From: Pseudovibrio sp. Alg231-02
GTDB taxonomy: Bacteria > Pseudomonadota > Alphaproteobacteria > Rhizobiales > Stappiaceae
Assembly (NCBI RefSeq): GCF_900143565.1
Contig: NZ_FREX01000002.1
Coordinates: 62,001-126,000 of the forward strand
Direction: 5' to 3'
DNA length: 64,000 nucleotides
In this document: positions 53,482 through 62,010 of the stretch, in pieces
Layout: each line of letters opens with the position of its first letter
Numbering within the stretch: the stretch's first letter is position 1
Translations under genes and position numbers: made by a program
Notes under the pieces: model-generated
The model's database searches: none
What the model was told of the DNA's origin: nothing
The model's input: the letters and a program-made list of their open reading frames with translations, nothing else

Positions 53482-54818
53482 TCCGCAGCCTCCTGATAGC
53501 TTCCGTAGGGCCAGTCTTCAGGCAGGCCAATGCGTCCGTTGGGATTATCGCATGTCCATGGGCGTTGGACGTTACCGAGCGCCTCAGCAACGGCCAGGCC
53601 AGACTGCAACCCATCCTCATGGAAGCCATAGCCCAGGTAAGCGCCGCAGAACCAAGTGCGCCGTTCCCCCTGAATTTGCCAAAGTTGCCTTTGAGCGGAC
53701 AGTGCAGTTTGATCGAATACCGGGTGGGAGTATTGGAAGGTGCGCAGTACGGAGCCTTCAGCTGGTTGATGGCTCGGGTTGAGGGTGACAAACACATCCT
53801 CAGAGGTGCTCAGTCTTTGAAGGGCATTCATCCAGTACGTCACGCACAGAGCGTTGTTTCCCATCTGATTGCCGATGAAGTTCCATGCGGACCAGGTTGT
53901 TTTGCGTTTCGGCATGAGGGAAATGTCGCGATGTAGAATGGCGATGTTTCGCTGATACCGGATTGATCCGAGGATCTGACGTTCTGCCCGAGAGGCATTG
54001 CCTTCCGCATTGAGCAGGGCAAGTGCTTGATCTGAGTGACACGCAAACACGATATGATCGTAGGAGGATGCGTGACCGCTTCTTGAGTAAACCGTGATCG
54101 ATCCGGGTTTGCGCTGGATATCTGAAATGCCGGCATTCAAAATGACTTTGCCGGAAATCTCTGAGGCCAGTTTCTGAACATAGTTGCAAGACCCACCTGA
54201 AACGGTGCGCCATTGCGGTCTGTCGCGTACTTGCAAAAGGCCATGATTGTTGCAAAAGCCGATGAACGTGCGGAATGGAAACTGCAGCAATTGCTGTGGA
54301 GGCATAGACCAAATGGCAGCGCCCATGGGAAGCAGATGCTCATTGATGAAGTTGGCTGAATAGTTGTTTTGAGTGAGATAACTGCCCAGTGTTGCTGACT
54401 GGAGTTTTGGATCTTCGGCGTCCTGAGGTGCATCCTTATAAAAGCGGAGCGTTTCCGATACCATGCGCAGGAAGTTGGGGCGGAAGAGGTTAGATTTTTG
54501 AGCGAACAGGCCTTTCAAACCTGAGCCAGAATATTCGCGGGCGCCTTGATCGAGCGAAACTGCGAAGGACATTTCGGTTGGGTCTGTCTGGATATCCAGA
54601 TGATTGAAGAGTGCAGTCAGATTGGGATAGGTTCTTTCGTTATAGACGATGAAACCGGTGTCTACAGCGACGTCTTTATCAGCGACTTTTACGTGCTGCG
54701 TGTTGGCGTGGCCGCCGAGACGATCATCTTTCTCGTAGATATCTACATCATGACTTTTAGAGAGAAGCCAGGCTGCGGAAAGACCGGAAATTCCACTCCC
54801 AATAACTGCAATTTTCAT
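53478..54818 (-). CDS. FAD-dependent amine-oxidase-like oxidoreductase
   Basis: The 446-residue protein begins with a dinucleotide-binding motif (IAVIGSGISGLSAAWLL) followed by YEKDDRLGGHANT, as in flavin-containing oxidoreductases that sit beside DUF1365 and Cfa genes. It probably introduces or alters double bonds of membrane acyl chains; that is inferred from context. It is the first gene of the leftward operon, behind a promoter that mirrors that of rpoE. Confidence 0.9.
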   Translation of the reverse strand: MKIAVIGSGISGLSAAWLLSKSHDVDIYEKDDRLGGHANTQHVKVADKDVAVDTGFIVYNERTYPNLTALFNHLDIQTDPTEMSFAVSLDQGAREYSGSGLKGLFAQKSNLFRPNFLRMVSETLRFYKDAPQDAEDPKLQSATLGSYLTQNNYSANFINEHLLPMGAAIWSMPPQQLLQFPFRTFIGFCNNHGLLQVRDRPQWRTVSGGSCNYVQKLASEISGKVILNAGISDIQRKPGSITVYSRSGHASSYDHIVFACHSDQALALLNAEGNASRAERQILGSIRYQRNIAILHRDISLMPKRKTTWSAWNFIGNQMGNNALCVTYWMNALQRLSTSEDVFVTLNPSHQPAEGSVLRTFQYSHPVFDQTALSAQRQLWQIQGERRTWFCGAYLGYGFHEDGLQSGLAVAEALGNVQRPWTCDNPNGRIGLPEDWPYGSYQEAAE

Positions 54819-54842
54819 AGCTCACATCCAATCCAAAGTTTC

Positions 54843-54874
54843 TCTTTTTAGGAGCGTTGATTGGAAATGGATCA
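54843..54874 (-). promoter_or_regulatory. Sigma-E promoter of the FAD-DUF1365-cfa operon
   Basis: Read leftward, TGATCC, an 18-base spacer and TAAAAAGA are found. The -35 and -10 sequences and the spacing are identical to those of the divergent rpoE promoter. The predicted start point is about 20 bases before the FAD oxidoreductase ATG. Confidence 0.85.
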
Positions 54875-54891
54875 CCTTAGGCAGGAAAAAG

Positions 54892-54923
54892 TGATCCAAT
54901 TGACAAACTGTTTGGTAAAAAGA
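54892..54923 (+). promoter_or_regulatory. Autoregulatory sigma-E promoter of rpoE-chrR
   Basis: TGATCC, an 18-base spacer and TAAAAAGA match the promoter on the opposite strand exactly in both elements. The start point would be near 54930, some 26 bases before the rpoE ATG. Confidence 0.87.
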
Positions 54924-54955
54924 CTATGTGACACAACCCGGCGGTTTGCAGAGCG

Positions 54956-55558
54956 ATGGTTACGATGCAGCTTCAAAATAATGATGGCGAGAGCGAGAAC
55001 AGCCTGACCTCCGCAGATTTGAGCGCCTTGCTCCAGTCTCTTGGGCAAGAGCGGTCTCGTCAAATTTTTCGCCAGCTCTTTGAGTTCTTTGCTCCTCGGC
55101 TCAAGACTTACTTTCTTAAAGGTGGAGCAACCTCTGAGCTGTCAGAGGAACTGGTTCAGGAAACTTTCGTGATCGTGTGGCGAAAGGCTGAGATGTTTGA
55201 TAGTCGTAAGGCTTCAGCGTCGACCTGGATTTACACGATCGCTCGTAACCTCCGGATTGATCGTTTTCGTAAAGAGCGGCGGTATCTTTATAAAGATGAT
55301 CAGTTTTTTGCCAATGCGCTGGTTGGAGAAGAGACGCAGTTTGATGACCATCACCAATCACAACTCAGCGAACGGGTGAAGAAAATTCTTCCCCTGTTGC
55401 CAGCAGAGCAATCAACCATCATCAAACTGGCGTTTTATGAAGATGCTAGTCATTCAAAAATCGCCCAATACCTGGAACTGCCGCTTGGGACCGTTAAATC
55501 CCGGATGAGATTGGCACTTGGGCGTTTACGGAAACTTTTGGAAGGGGTGGACCTATGA
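54956..55558 (+). CDS. rpoE: RpoE-type ECF sigma factor (ChrR-controlled)
   Basis: The 200-residue protein has sigma regions 2 (ELVQETFVIVWRKAEMFD, STWIYTIARNLRIDRFRKE) and 4 (LPAEQSTIIKLAFYEDASHSKIAQYLELPLGTVKSR, here cited as SHSKIAQYLELPLGTVKSR). It overlaps the gene for its zinc-binding anti-sigma ChrR by 4 bases. In Rhodobacter this pair drives the response to singlet oxygen. An ATG at 54965 is an alternative start. The conserved promoter upstream points to positive autoregulation. Confidence 0.95.
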   Translation: MVTMQLQNNDGESENSLTSADLSALLQSLGQERSRQIFRQLFEFFAPRLKTYFLKGGATSELSEELVQETFVIVWRKAEMFDSRKASASTWIYTIARNLRIDRFRKERRYLYKDDQFFANALVGEETQFDDHHQSQLSERVKKILPLLPAEQSTIIKLAFYEDASHSKIAQYLELPLGTVKSRMRLALGRLRKLLEGVDL

Positions 55559-56211
55559 CCAACCATCACCTCAGCGATGAAATCGTATGGGCCTATGCAA
55601 CCGGGTCTTTGCCTGCAGGACATGCCTTGCTCGTCTCCTGTCATCTGGAGCTTTGCCAAGGATGTAAGGCTCGCTTAGCTGAAGCGGAAGCCCTTGCAGG
55701 CGCGATGCTTCAAACTACTGAGCAGCAAAAGCCTTCTGACGACATGTTCGACCTTCTGATGGCTCGGGTTGAGAACGAGCCAACGCTTTCGGCGGGTGCC
55801 TATCTGGCTGAACCCAAGCCTGAGAAAGGCGTGCCATCGGCGCTGTGGGATGTGCTGGGGCATGGATACAGCGGTATCAAATGGAAGATGGTTGGTCCGG
55901 GGATCCGGCAGTTCATTTTGCCGATTAAATCGAGCGAAGGTGAAAGCGCACGTTTGTTGAAACTGTCTCCGGGGTTTGTCACACCTGAGCATTCGCACCA
56001 CGGGTCAGAAATGACACTGGTGCTGCAAGGGTCGTTCAGTGATGAGACCGGACGCTATAAGATCGGCGATGTTCAGGAAGCAGACGAGCATGTGCATCAC
56101 CAGCCCATTGCAGATACAGAAGAAGACTGCATCTGCCTTGCAGTGACCGACGCACCACTCGACTTCAAAGGCTTCTTTCCCAAGCTTCTGCAGCCATTTA
56201 TTAGGATGTAA
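55555..56211 (+). CDS. chrR: ChrR-type zinc anti-sigma factor
   Basis: ChrR holds RpoE inactive until singlet oxygen or related oxidants trigger its release. The 218-residue protein has an N-terminal zinc anti-sigma domain (H-x3-C-x2-C in CHLELCQGC, with an upstream histidine in HHLSDEIVW) and a C-terminal cupin domain (EHSHHGSEMTLVLQGSF, ADEHVHHQP) with metal-binding histidines and glutamate. The layout and length match ChrR. Confidence 0.95.
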   Translation: MTNHHLSDEIVWAYATGSLPAGHALLVSCHLELCQGCKARLAEAEALAGAMLQTTEQQKPSDDMFDLLMARVENEPTLSAGAYLAEPKPEKGVPSALWDVLGHGYSGIKWKMVGPGIRQFILPIKSSEGESARLLKLSPGFVTPEHSHHGSEMTLVLQGSFSDETGRYKIGDVQEADEHVHHQPIADTEEDCICLAVTDAPLDFKGFFPKLLQPFIRM

Positions 56212-56844
56212 TAGTATGCGTATGGGACACAATTGACGATTTACTTTATGCGCAAGCCCCTTGGAGTCTTGTCATCTAAAGTTTAATTTTAAGAGAGATG
56301 GTCCAGACAGAGAGAAGTATCCCTCTGACAGGAGGGTAATGTTGCCAGTTTCGGCCAGCATTACTCTTCTCTGCAATTTGCAGTTATGTCTAGATGACTT
56401 GGTCTTAACCATCACTACGATTGGGGTAATGAGTACTCTCCCAAATCTCTTCTTCAATAGGGATGTTCGAGGATATATCTCTGACTTTTTTGGGGGTAGA
56501 TTTGAGAGAGCAATTTTGTTTCATAATCACGACAAGAGGAGTGAGAATGTGGGCAGACCCCTTTATTTGTCGTATTGCTGCAGAGAGCATGATCAATAGT
56601 ATCCAGTGCAAGATATGCGAGTACTCGACCTAGTATTTTTCACACTATTATTATTTGAATTTCATGAGTAGTTATCCGTTTAAGATTAGTGGAAACATTA
56701 TCCCTTATTTGGATTGATTTATTAGGGGGACGCAGGTCCAACATAGTCACAGGTGGCGTCACGCCCGGCCAAAATCAAAATTGGTAGCGTAGTTTTGCTG
56801 TGAGAGCCTTCAATAACTGAGGGAACTATCATTTCGTTGTGCTC
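56212..56844. other. Gene-free stretch after chrR
   Basis: This 633-bp AT-rich stretch has no supportable gene. A 9-bp hairpin (GTAATGTTG near 56337, CAGCATTAC near 56360, one G-U pair) is followed by a pyrimidine stretch without a T run, so it may be a weak terminator or nothing. Confidence 0.45.
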
Positions 56845-57864
56845 TTAAGTGTCGGGGGTGTAAGAAAATGGATGCTGGACGTTATCATCTGAACTTTGCA
56901 AGCTTACCACTTGATTTCGACCACGTCTTTTTGCTGCGTACATGCGAGCATCAGCTAACTTGAATAAATTGTCCAGATTGCCGTTTGCTTCTTCAACGAT
57001 TGCGACACCAATTGAAACAGTTAAGCGAATTGTATTGCCATCTCGGCGTAATGGATTACTCTCGATTCGATTGCGAATTCTTTCGGCAATTTCTGTTGAT
57101 ACAGTATTAGATGTGTCACTGAGTAATATTGTAAATTCTTCCCCGCCATAACGGCAGACAATATCATCCCCTCTTACAGTAGTGCGAATGATTGTTGCTA
57201 TATGATTTAGGGCTTGATCACCTAATTGATGGCCAAACGTATCATTAATTCTTTTAAAATAATCAATATCTATCAGGATGAGCGATAAATTTCGCTTTTT
57301 TTTCGCAGGTAATTCTTCAAGTTGTTTGAGGTGGCCACTGAAGTACTTCCTGTTGTAAGTAAGTGTAAGTGGATCCATAGTTGATGCTCGATGCATTTTT
57401 CTCAGTACATCGAGCTCTACATTGGAAAAAAGAGAGTATCGCAATATTATCTTTGGTCCGATGCGAATTACATCATTGGGAGATATCCAGCATCTTTTGA
57501 TCTTGTTCCCATTTACAAACACGCCATTACGCGATTTCAGATCAATCGCTTGAACGCCTTCTGGCGTTGTTTCCAAAAGCAGATGCTGACGGCTAACACT
57601 CGCGTCTCTAACCATTATTTGGCAGTCTGGCGAACGACCAATTTGAACCCTTGGAGCAGTCAGAAGATGAACTTGCCCAGTTTCGTTACCACTAACAAAC
57701 ATAATGCCAGGCTGGGAGTTGTCGTTCTGACCTGAATGACTTGCTAGATCAATAGGGAGTTGTAGGTGATCAAATTGAACTGTCTCATCTGATCCTTGTC
57801 CCAAATCACTTGCCTGATCTACTGAATTCTCGGTCTTTCCAATTTTCAAATCATCACAGTTCAT
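56845..57864 (-). CDS. FHA-GGDEF diguanylate cyclase
   Basis: The 339-residue cytoplasmic protein has an FHA domain (about residues 65-145, QIGRSPDCQIMV, SVSRQHLLLE, LKSRNGVFVNG) that binds phosphothreonine peptides. A GGDEF domain follows (about 170-330) with an active GGEEF motif (CRYGGEEFTIL) and an inhibitory-site RGDD five residues before it. It should make c-di-GMP with product inhibition, gated by a Ser/Thr phosphorylation partner. No Ser/Thr kinase gene is adjacent. It diverges from the RiPP locus across a 286-bp gap. Confidence 0.92.
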   Translation of the reverse strand: MNCDDLKIGKTENSVDQASDLGQGSDETVQFDHLQLPIDLASHSGQNDNSQPGIMFVSGNETGQVHLLTAPRVQIGRSPDCQIMVRDASVSRQHLLLETTPEGVQAIDLKSRNGVFVNGNKIKRCWISPNDVIRIGPKIILRYSLFSNVELDVLRKMHRASTMDPLTLTYNRKYFSGHLKQLEELPAKKKRNLSLILIDIDYFKRINDTFGHQLGDQALNHIATIIRTTVRGDDIVCRYGGEEFTILLSDTSNTVSTEIAERIRNRIESNPLRRDGNTIRLTVSIGVAIVEEANGNLDNLFKLADARMYAAKRRGRNQVVSLQSSDDNVQHPFSYTPDT

Positions 57865-58150
57865 TTGGAGCCCCGGCCATCTCTTATTTTCCGAAGCGAT
57901 CAGACTATTGTGCCGTCACGGTATTCGGATTTATCAGTTAGCACGCATTTTCTGCTTTGATCGTTAACACTCTCGAGTTAGCCAAAACCCCTAACATTGG
58001 ATTATGGGGCATTAGTGCTCGTTAGTGTTGTGTGATGAGCGCGGAAATTGCTTTAAAATATATTACACTAAACTATCATTGTAAATGTATGCACGAGTGA
58101 TAATAAAAACTACGTAAATATATTTGATTCTTAATTGAGGGTAAGAAATT

Positions 58151-58426
58151 ATGTCTACAGATAACAGTGAGAAAGTTGAATATGATCAGGATGTACTGAT
58201 TGTCTGGAAAGATGAAGTATATCGGATCTCTGAGGCTGAGTGGAAAGACAAAACTCCTGAGCCAATTTCTGAGCACATGAGAGTGGAAGAGCTGGTGAAG
58301 TTTGGTGCAGCAGTTGCTTCAATTCCAAACTACGAGGAGAAAGGTTCTGAAGAGAAAATTTCACCGAGCAGTGTTGGAGGGACATGCTTTCTCCTGAATA
58401 TCGATGTGATTAAAGGCGGTTATTAA
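58151..58426 (+). CDS. Candidate RiPP precursor peptide of the YcaO-TfuA locus
   Basis: This 91-residue acidic peptide has no recognised family. A hydrophilic leader (about 1-76, many Glu and Lys) ends in VGG, followed by a short tail with one Cys, one Thr and hydrophobic residues (TCFLLNIDVIKGGY). The leader-core layout with a double-glycine boundary is typical of ribosomally made, modified peptides, and trifolitoxin, the founding TfuA/YcaO product, also has a GG near its core. GAGGG 10 bases before the ATG is a good ribosome-binding site. The YcaO gene begins 5 bases after its stop. Precursor identity is inferred from context and layout. Confidence 0.75.
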   Translation: MSTDNSEKVEYDQDVLIVWKDEVYRISEAEWKDKTPEPISEHMRVEELVKFGAAVASIPNYEEKGSEEKISPSSVGGTCFLLNIDVIKGGY

Positions 58427-58431
58427 TAGAT

Positions 58432-59742
58432 ATGGCTCCGCATAAAGCGGCGGAGGCGTGTTTTCGGGGTGGTGAAGAGCTACAACGAAGTCATGCCTCT
58501 GAAACATCGTTAGTGGAGAAAACACACCGTAGAGGCACGCATCGGCTCGTTTCACCTGTCCAGACGATTGAGCGGATTGAGCCCTATTTGCAGTCTTTTG
58601 GGATTACCCGTGTCGCGAATATCACCGGCCTTGATAAGATCGGCTTGCCTGTGGTTGCTGTCTACCGACCTAATGCGCGGTCGCTGGCCGTATCTCAAGG
58701 CAAAGGCTTAGACCTGGCGGCAGCCAAAGCTTCCGGCATAATGGAGGCGATTGAAGGCTATCACGCAGAACATGTAAAGCTCCCACTTCGTCTGGCAAGT
58801 TTCTCTGAGATCTCTCAGGACGGGGCTGTGCTTGATGTTGGACGCCTACCGCACAATAGCGCTCGATCATTGGATCTGAACCGGCAGATTCTATGGTGTG
58901 AGGGGCGTGATCTGGTGTCTGATTGTTCGGTTTGGGTGCCCTATGAGATGGTGCACACCAACTTTACGCTGCCACTGTCCGGCAGCAGCGGCCACTTTCA
59001 GATGAGTTCTAACGGACTTTCCAGTGGCAACTGCTGGCAGGAAGCGGTTAGTCATGGGATTTGTGAGCTGGTGGAACGCGATGCGCTCGCACTTTGGTCT
59101 GCTCGAGGGGCGACAGCGGATCCGAAGGGTGCTCTGGATTTATCTAGTGTTGATGATCCGGATTGTCTTGAGGTGATTAAGATGCTGCGCGATGCAGGAC
59201 AGGCTGTCGGTGTTTGGTCGATTACGACCGATATCGGGCTACCAACTTTTGCTTGTACGATCGCCGATTTCGTTCCCAACCATCTTGGACAATATTATGC
59301 AAGCGATGGCAGTGGATGCCACTCAGTGCGTGAGATAGCCCTTTTGAGAGCTTTGACGGAAGCTGCCCAAACTCGACTAACATTTATTGCTGGAGCTAGG
59401 GATGATGCTCACCGCGACTTTTTTGAGGTTTCCAGAAATCGCGATCGCGTGGAGACTATAAGGAAAAGAATAGGTAAGTGCGCTGAGCTTCAAGGCCTTT
59501 CGTTCAAGGACGTGCCGAGTTTTGACGGGGAAAGCTTTGAGGAGGACATCACTCATCAAATTGCACAATTGCGGGCGGTAGGAGTTGAGCAGGTCGCACT
59601 GGTGAACCTAGGAGGGCATGTTGACGGCATTGAGGTCGTGCGTGTTGTCATTCCTGGTCTTGAAGGTTTACATGATGCTCCGGGCTATGTCCCTGGCAAG
59701 CGATTGAAGTCGCATAGTCTTGATTTAGCTGGCGGTACATAA
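58432..59742 (+). CDS. YcaO-domain enzyme (peptide backbone cyclodehydratase/thioamidase type)
   Basis: YcaO enzymes use ATP to activate a peptide backbone amide and make azolines, thioamides or amidines. The 436-residue protein has GTHRLVSPVQTIERI, VANITGLDKIGLPV, the ATP-binding motif region SQGKG-x(9)-ASGIMEAIEGY (about residues 88-108) and CELVERDALALW (about 212). There is no fused E1-like or ocin-ThiF partner domain and no such gene nearby, so the partner should be TfuA, encoded 4 bases downstream; this favours thioamide formation over azoline formation. It follows the candidate precursor by 5 bases. Confidence 0.93.
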   Translation: MAPHKAAEACFRGGEELQRSHASETSLVEKTHRRGTHRLVSPVQTIERIEPYLQSFGITRVANITGLDKIGLPVVAVYRPNARSLAVSQGKGLDLAAAKASGIMEAIEGYHAEHVKLPLRLASFSEISQDGAVLDVGRLPHNSARSLDLNRQILWCEGRDLVSDCSVWVPYEMVHTNFTLPLSGSSGHFQMSSNGLSSGNCWQEAVSHGICELVERDALALWSARGATADPKGALDLSSVDDPDCLEVIKMLRDAGQAVGVWSITTDIGLPTFACTIADFVPNHLGQYYASDGSGCHSVREIALLRALTEAAQTRLTFIAGARDDAHRDFFEVSRNRDRVETIRKRIGKCAELQGLSFKDVPSFDGESFEEDITHQIAQLRAVGVEQVALVNLGGHVDGIEVVRVVIPGLEGLHDAPGYVPGKRLKSHSLDLAGGT

Positions 59743-59746
59743 AGCT

Positions 59747-61108
59747 ATGTCTGTTTTTGTTTTTCTTGGCCCAAGCCTTGCTCTATCTGATGCCCAGGCC
59801 GTCTTGGATGCGACTTATCTTCCGCCTATTTCGCAAGGTGATGTTTATCGTGCTGTTGAAGATGGTGCCCGTATGATCGGAATAATCGACGGGTATTTCG
59901 AGCAAGTTCCTTCTGTTTGGCACAAGGAAATCCTATGGGCTATGTCGCGAGGCGTTCATGTTTATGGGGCTGCGAGTATGGGCGCATTGCGAGCTGCTGA
60001 GTTAGCTACCTTTGGGATGACTGGCGTCGGCAAGGTGTTTCAGGCCTATCATGAGGGGCGGCTTGAAGATGATGATGAGGTTGCCATTGCTCATGGGCCG
60101 GCAGAGTTGGGGTATCCAAAACTGTCTGAGGCTATGGTCAACATCCGTGCAACGCTGGATCGGGCGGAGAGCCAGCATGTCATTTGCAAAGAGCTTCGAG
60201 AGTTCTGTGAGGCAACCGCAAAATCCTCTCACTTTCCTGAGCGTTCTTACAAACGTCTGTTGTCCTCTATAGAAGGCCAGGCAGATTGCGATGAAATCGA
60301 GACATTTCGAGGCTGGCTTTTAGCTGAGCAGGTGGATGTTAAGCGTGATGATGCCTTGGAGATGCTCAAAACCATGGCTTCGCAGCAAGCGGGGGCTTTA
60401 GAGCCAAAGAAGGTGTCGTTTGCTTTTGCGCATACGGACACATGGGAAAAGTTAATCCGGCAGATCGCCCCTTCAGAAGACCCAGTGAATATTGATGATC
60501 TGCTGGATGAGTTGCGTCTTGATCCAAAGCTGTATGCTCAGATTGTCGATGGTGCGATTGCACGAGCTCTTTCGCTGAAGGAAGCGGATCGAGTTGCTTT
60601 ACAGGAGCAGCCAGAGAAATTTCAGCTAAAGCTCCACTCCTTCTTTGTGAGGCGTAATCTTGTTGAGGGATCGGAAATTCAGGACTGGCTGCATGAGCAG
60701 GAACTCAGCTCTGAAGACCTGATTTCTTTGATTAAGCGTGAGCAACGTATCGAAACCATCAGAGATGGTTTGGATGCTGATATTCGCAAAGCACTTCCAG
60801 ATGTGCTGCGCGCTGCCGGGAAATATGGCTCTCTTGTCCAGAAGGTTGAAAGCAAGAAGACGTTGGTCCCATCTGACGTTCTGGAAGGTTTTTTTCTAAA
60901 CGACGACAACCCCACTGAGGAACAGCTCTTAAGCTGGCACTTTACCGAGCGATTGAAGACTCCCGTTCCTGTTCATATAGATAGTCACATCGCTGGATTG
61001 GGCCTGAAGAGCCGAAAGGCGTTTCTCCAGACCCTTGTCATGGACTATTTGCATGAGACTGCGTTGTCTACAGCGCATCAAGTCGTTGTGAGTGAGGCTA
61101 CCAGCTGA
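59747..61108 (+). CDS. tfuA: TfuA-like protein, partner of YcaO, with a C-terminal extension
   Basis: TfuA proteins partner YcaO enzymes in thioamide formation (for example thioglycine in methyl-coenzyme M reductase) and in trifolitoxin production. The 453-residue product has the family core in its first 220 residues: VFLGPSLA, YLPPISQGDVYRA, GIIDGYFEQVPSVWHKEIL and GVHVYGAASMGALRAAEL. The remaining 230 residues are helical and are not part of the minimal TfuA domain, so they may recognise the leader peptide. The 3' end overlaps the convergent SDR gene by 31 bases. Confidence 0.92.
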   Translation: MSVFVFLGPSLALSDAQAVLDATYLPPISQGDVYRAVEDGARMIGIIDGYFEQVPSVWHKEILWAMSRGVHVYGAASMGALRAAELATFGMTGVGKVFQAYHEGRLEDDDEVAIAHGPAELGYPKLSEAMVNIRATLDRAESQHVICKELREFCEATAKSSHFPERSYKRLLSSIEGQADCDEIETFRGWLLAEQVDVKRDDALEMLKTMASQQAGALEPKKVSFAFAHTDTWEKLIRQIAPSEDPVNIDDLLDELRLDPKLYAQIVDGAIARALSLKEADRVALQEQPEKFQLKLHSFFVRRNLVEGSEIQDWLHEQELSSEDLISLIKREQRIETIRDGLDADIRKALPDVLRAAGKYGSLVQKVESKKTLVPSDVLEGFFLNDDNPTEEQLLSWHFTERLKTPVPVHIDSHIAGLGLKSRKAFLQTLVMDYLHETALSTAHQVVVSEATS

Positions 61109-61968
61109 GCTAGATAGTCATTGAGTGGTCGTGGGCGGAAGCCCAATGTTTTTTCAGCTTCTTCATTGTCAACGATACAGCCGCCCTCAACACACACACT
61201 CATCAAACCGGAAAATGTTTGCATCATTGGGTCGCCAGATGAGGACATTGCTTCCAGCTGTGTTTTTGGCATGTCTTCGCGCTGCAATGGTCTGCCAGCG
61301 AGCTGTTCGCAGCGTAAGATGATCTCTTCCTGACTGAGCGCTTCGGCACCGCCGATTTTCAAGGTGCGGTTCCGAGCCTCAGGTGTTTCCAAAGTGGCTC
61401 TGACGGCCACACACACATCATCTATCGAGATCCAGGAAATTGCGCCTTTACCGCCGCCAAAAGTAAGTATTGCATTTGTTTCAGGATTGATACCGGTTGG
61501 CGCTGCCAGCCAGGACTCCTGAAAATGAGGCGCTTGCAAGATGGTATAATCCATCTCACCACTTCGCAGGGCATCTTCGACCGCCCGTTTTGCAGTCTGG
61601 AGCGGGAATGTTCGACCAAACTGGGGGAATGATAGGTATACAAAATGCTTTACATCGTTCTCTTTCGCGAGCGTGACCAAATCCAACTGTCCTTTCAGGT
61701 CAACGCTCTCAAAGCTGTCACCTTCAACGGGCCTTGAAACAGATGTCGCTGTAGAGACAACTGCATTCACGCCTTGGCAGGCAGTTTGAATTGTTGTGGG
61801 GTCTTTAAGGTCTGCGTGAACAACTTCAGCACCAAGATTTTTAAGCTTTTCGACGCTCTCTTGGCTGCTGCTACTTCGCACTATTGCTCTTACCTGGTGC
61901 CCTTTGGCTCGTAGTTCTTTACAGACTTTAGAGCCGAGCACACCGGTTGCTCCAACAACAAGGATCAT
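61078..61968 (-). CDS. NmrA-like atypical short-chain dehydrogenase
   Basis: The 296-residue protein starts with the NAD(P)-binding motif of NmrA-type proteins (ILVVGATGVLGSKVCKELRAKG, cited as GATGVLGSKV) and lacks a clear classical YxxxK pair, as in atypical SDRs that act as redox sensors or isoflavone-type reductases. GAGGGA precedes its ATG. It overlaps the tfuA end on the other strand, so it is probably a separate unit; a role in the RiPP locus is uncertain. Confidence 0.85.
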   Translation of the reverse strand: MILVVGATGVLGSKVCKELRAKGHQVRAIVRSSSSQESVEKLKNLGAEVVHADLKDPTTIQTACQGVNAVVSTATSVSRPVEGDSFESVDLKGQLDLVTLAKENDVKHFVYLSFPQFGRTFPLQTAKRAVEDALRSGEMDYTILQAPHFQESWLAAPTGINPETNAILTFGGGKGAISWISIDDVCVAVRATLETPEARNRTLKIGGAEALSQEEIILRCEQLAGRPLQREDMPKTQLEAMSSSGDPMMQTFSGLMSVCVEGGCIVDNEEAEKTLGFRPRPLNDYLAQLVASLTTT

Positions 61969-62010
61969 TTTATTTCCCTCAAAATGATTACGTGATTCTA
62001 ACTATGTATA

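Noticed and set aside
58151-58426. Small gene as a Nif11- or nitrile-hydratase-type leader peptide
   Set aside because: The typical sequence patterns of these leader families are not visible, so only a generic precursor call is made.
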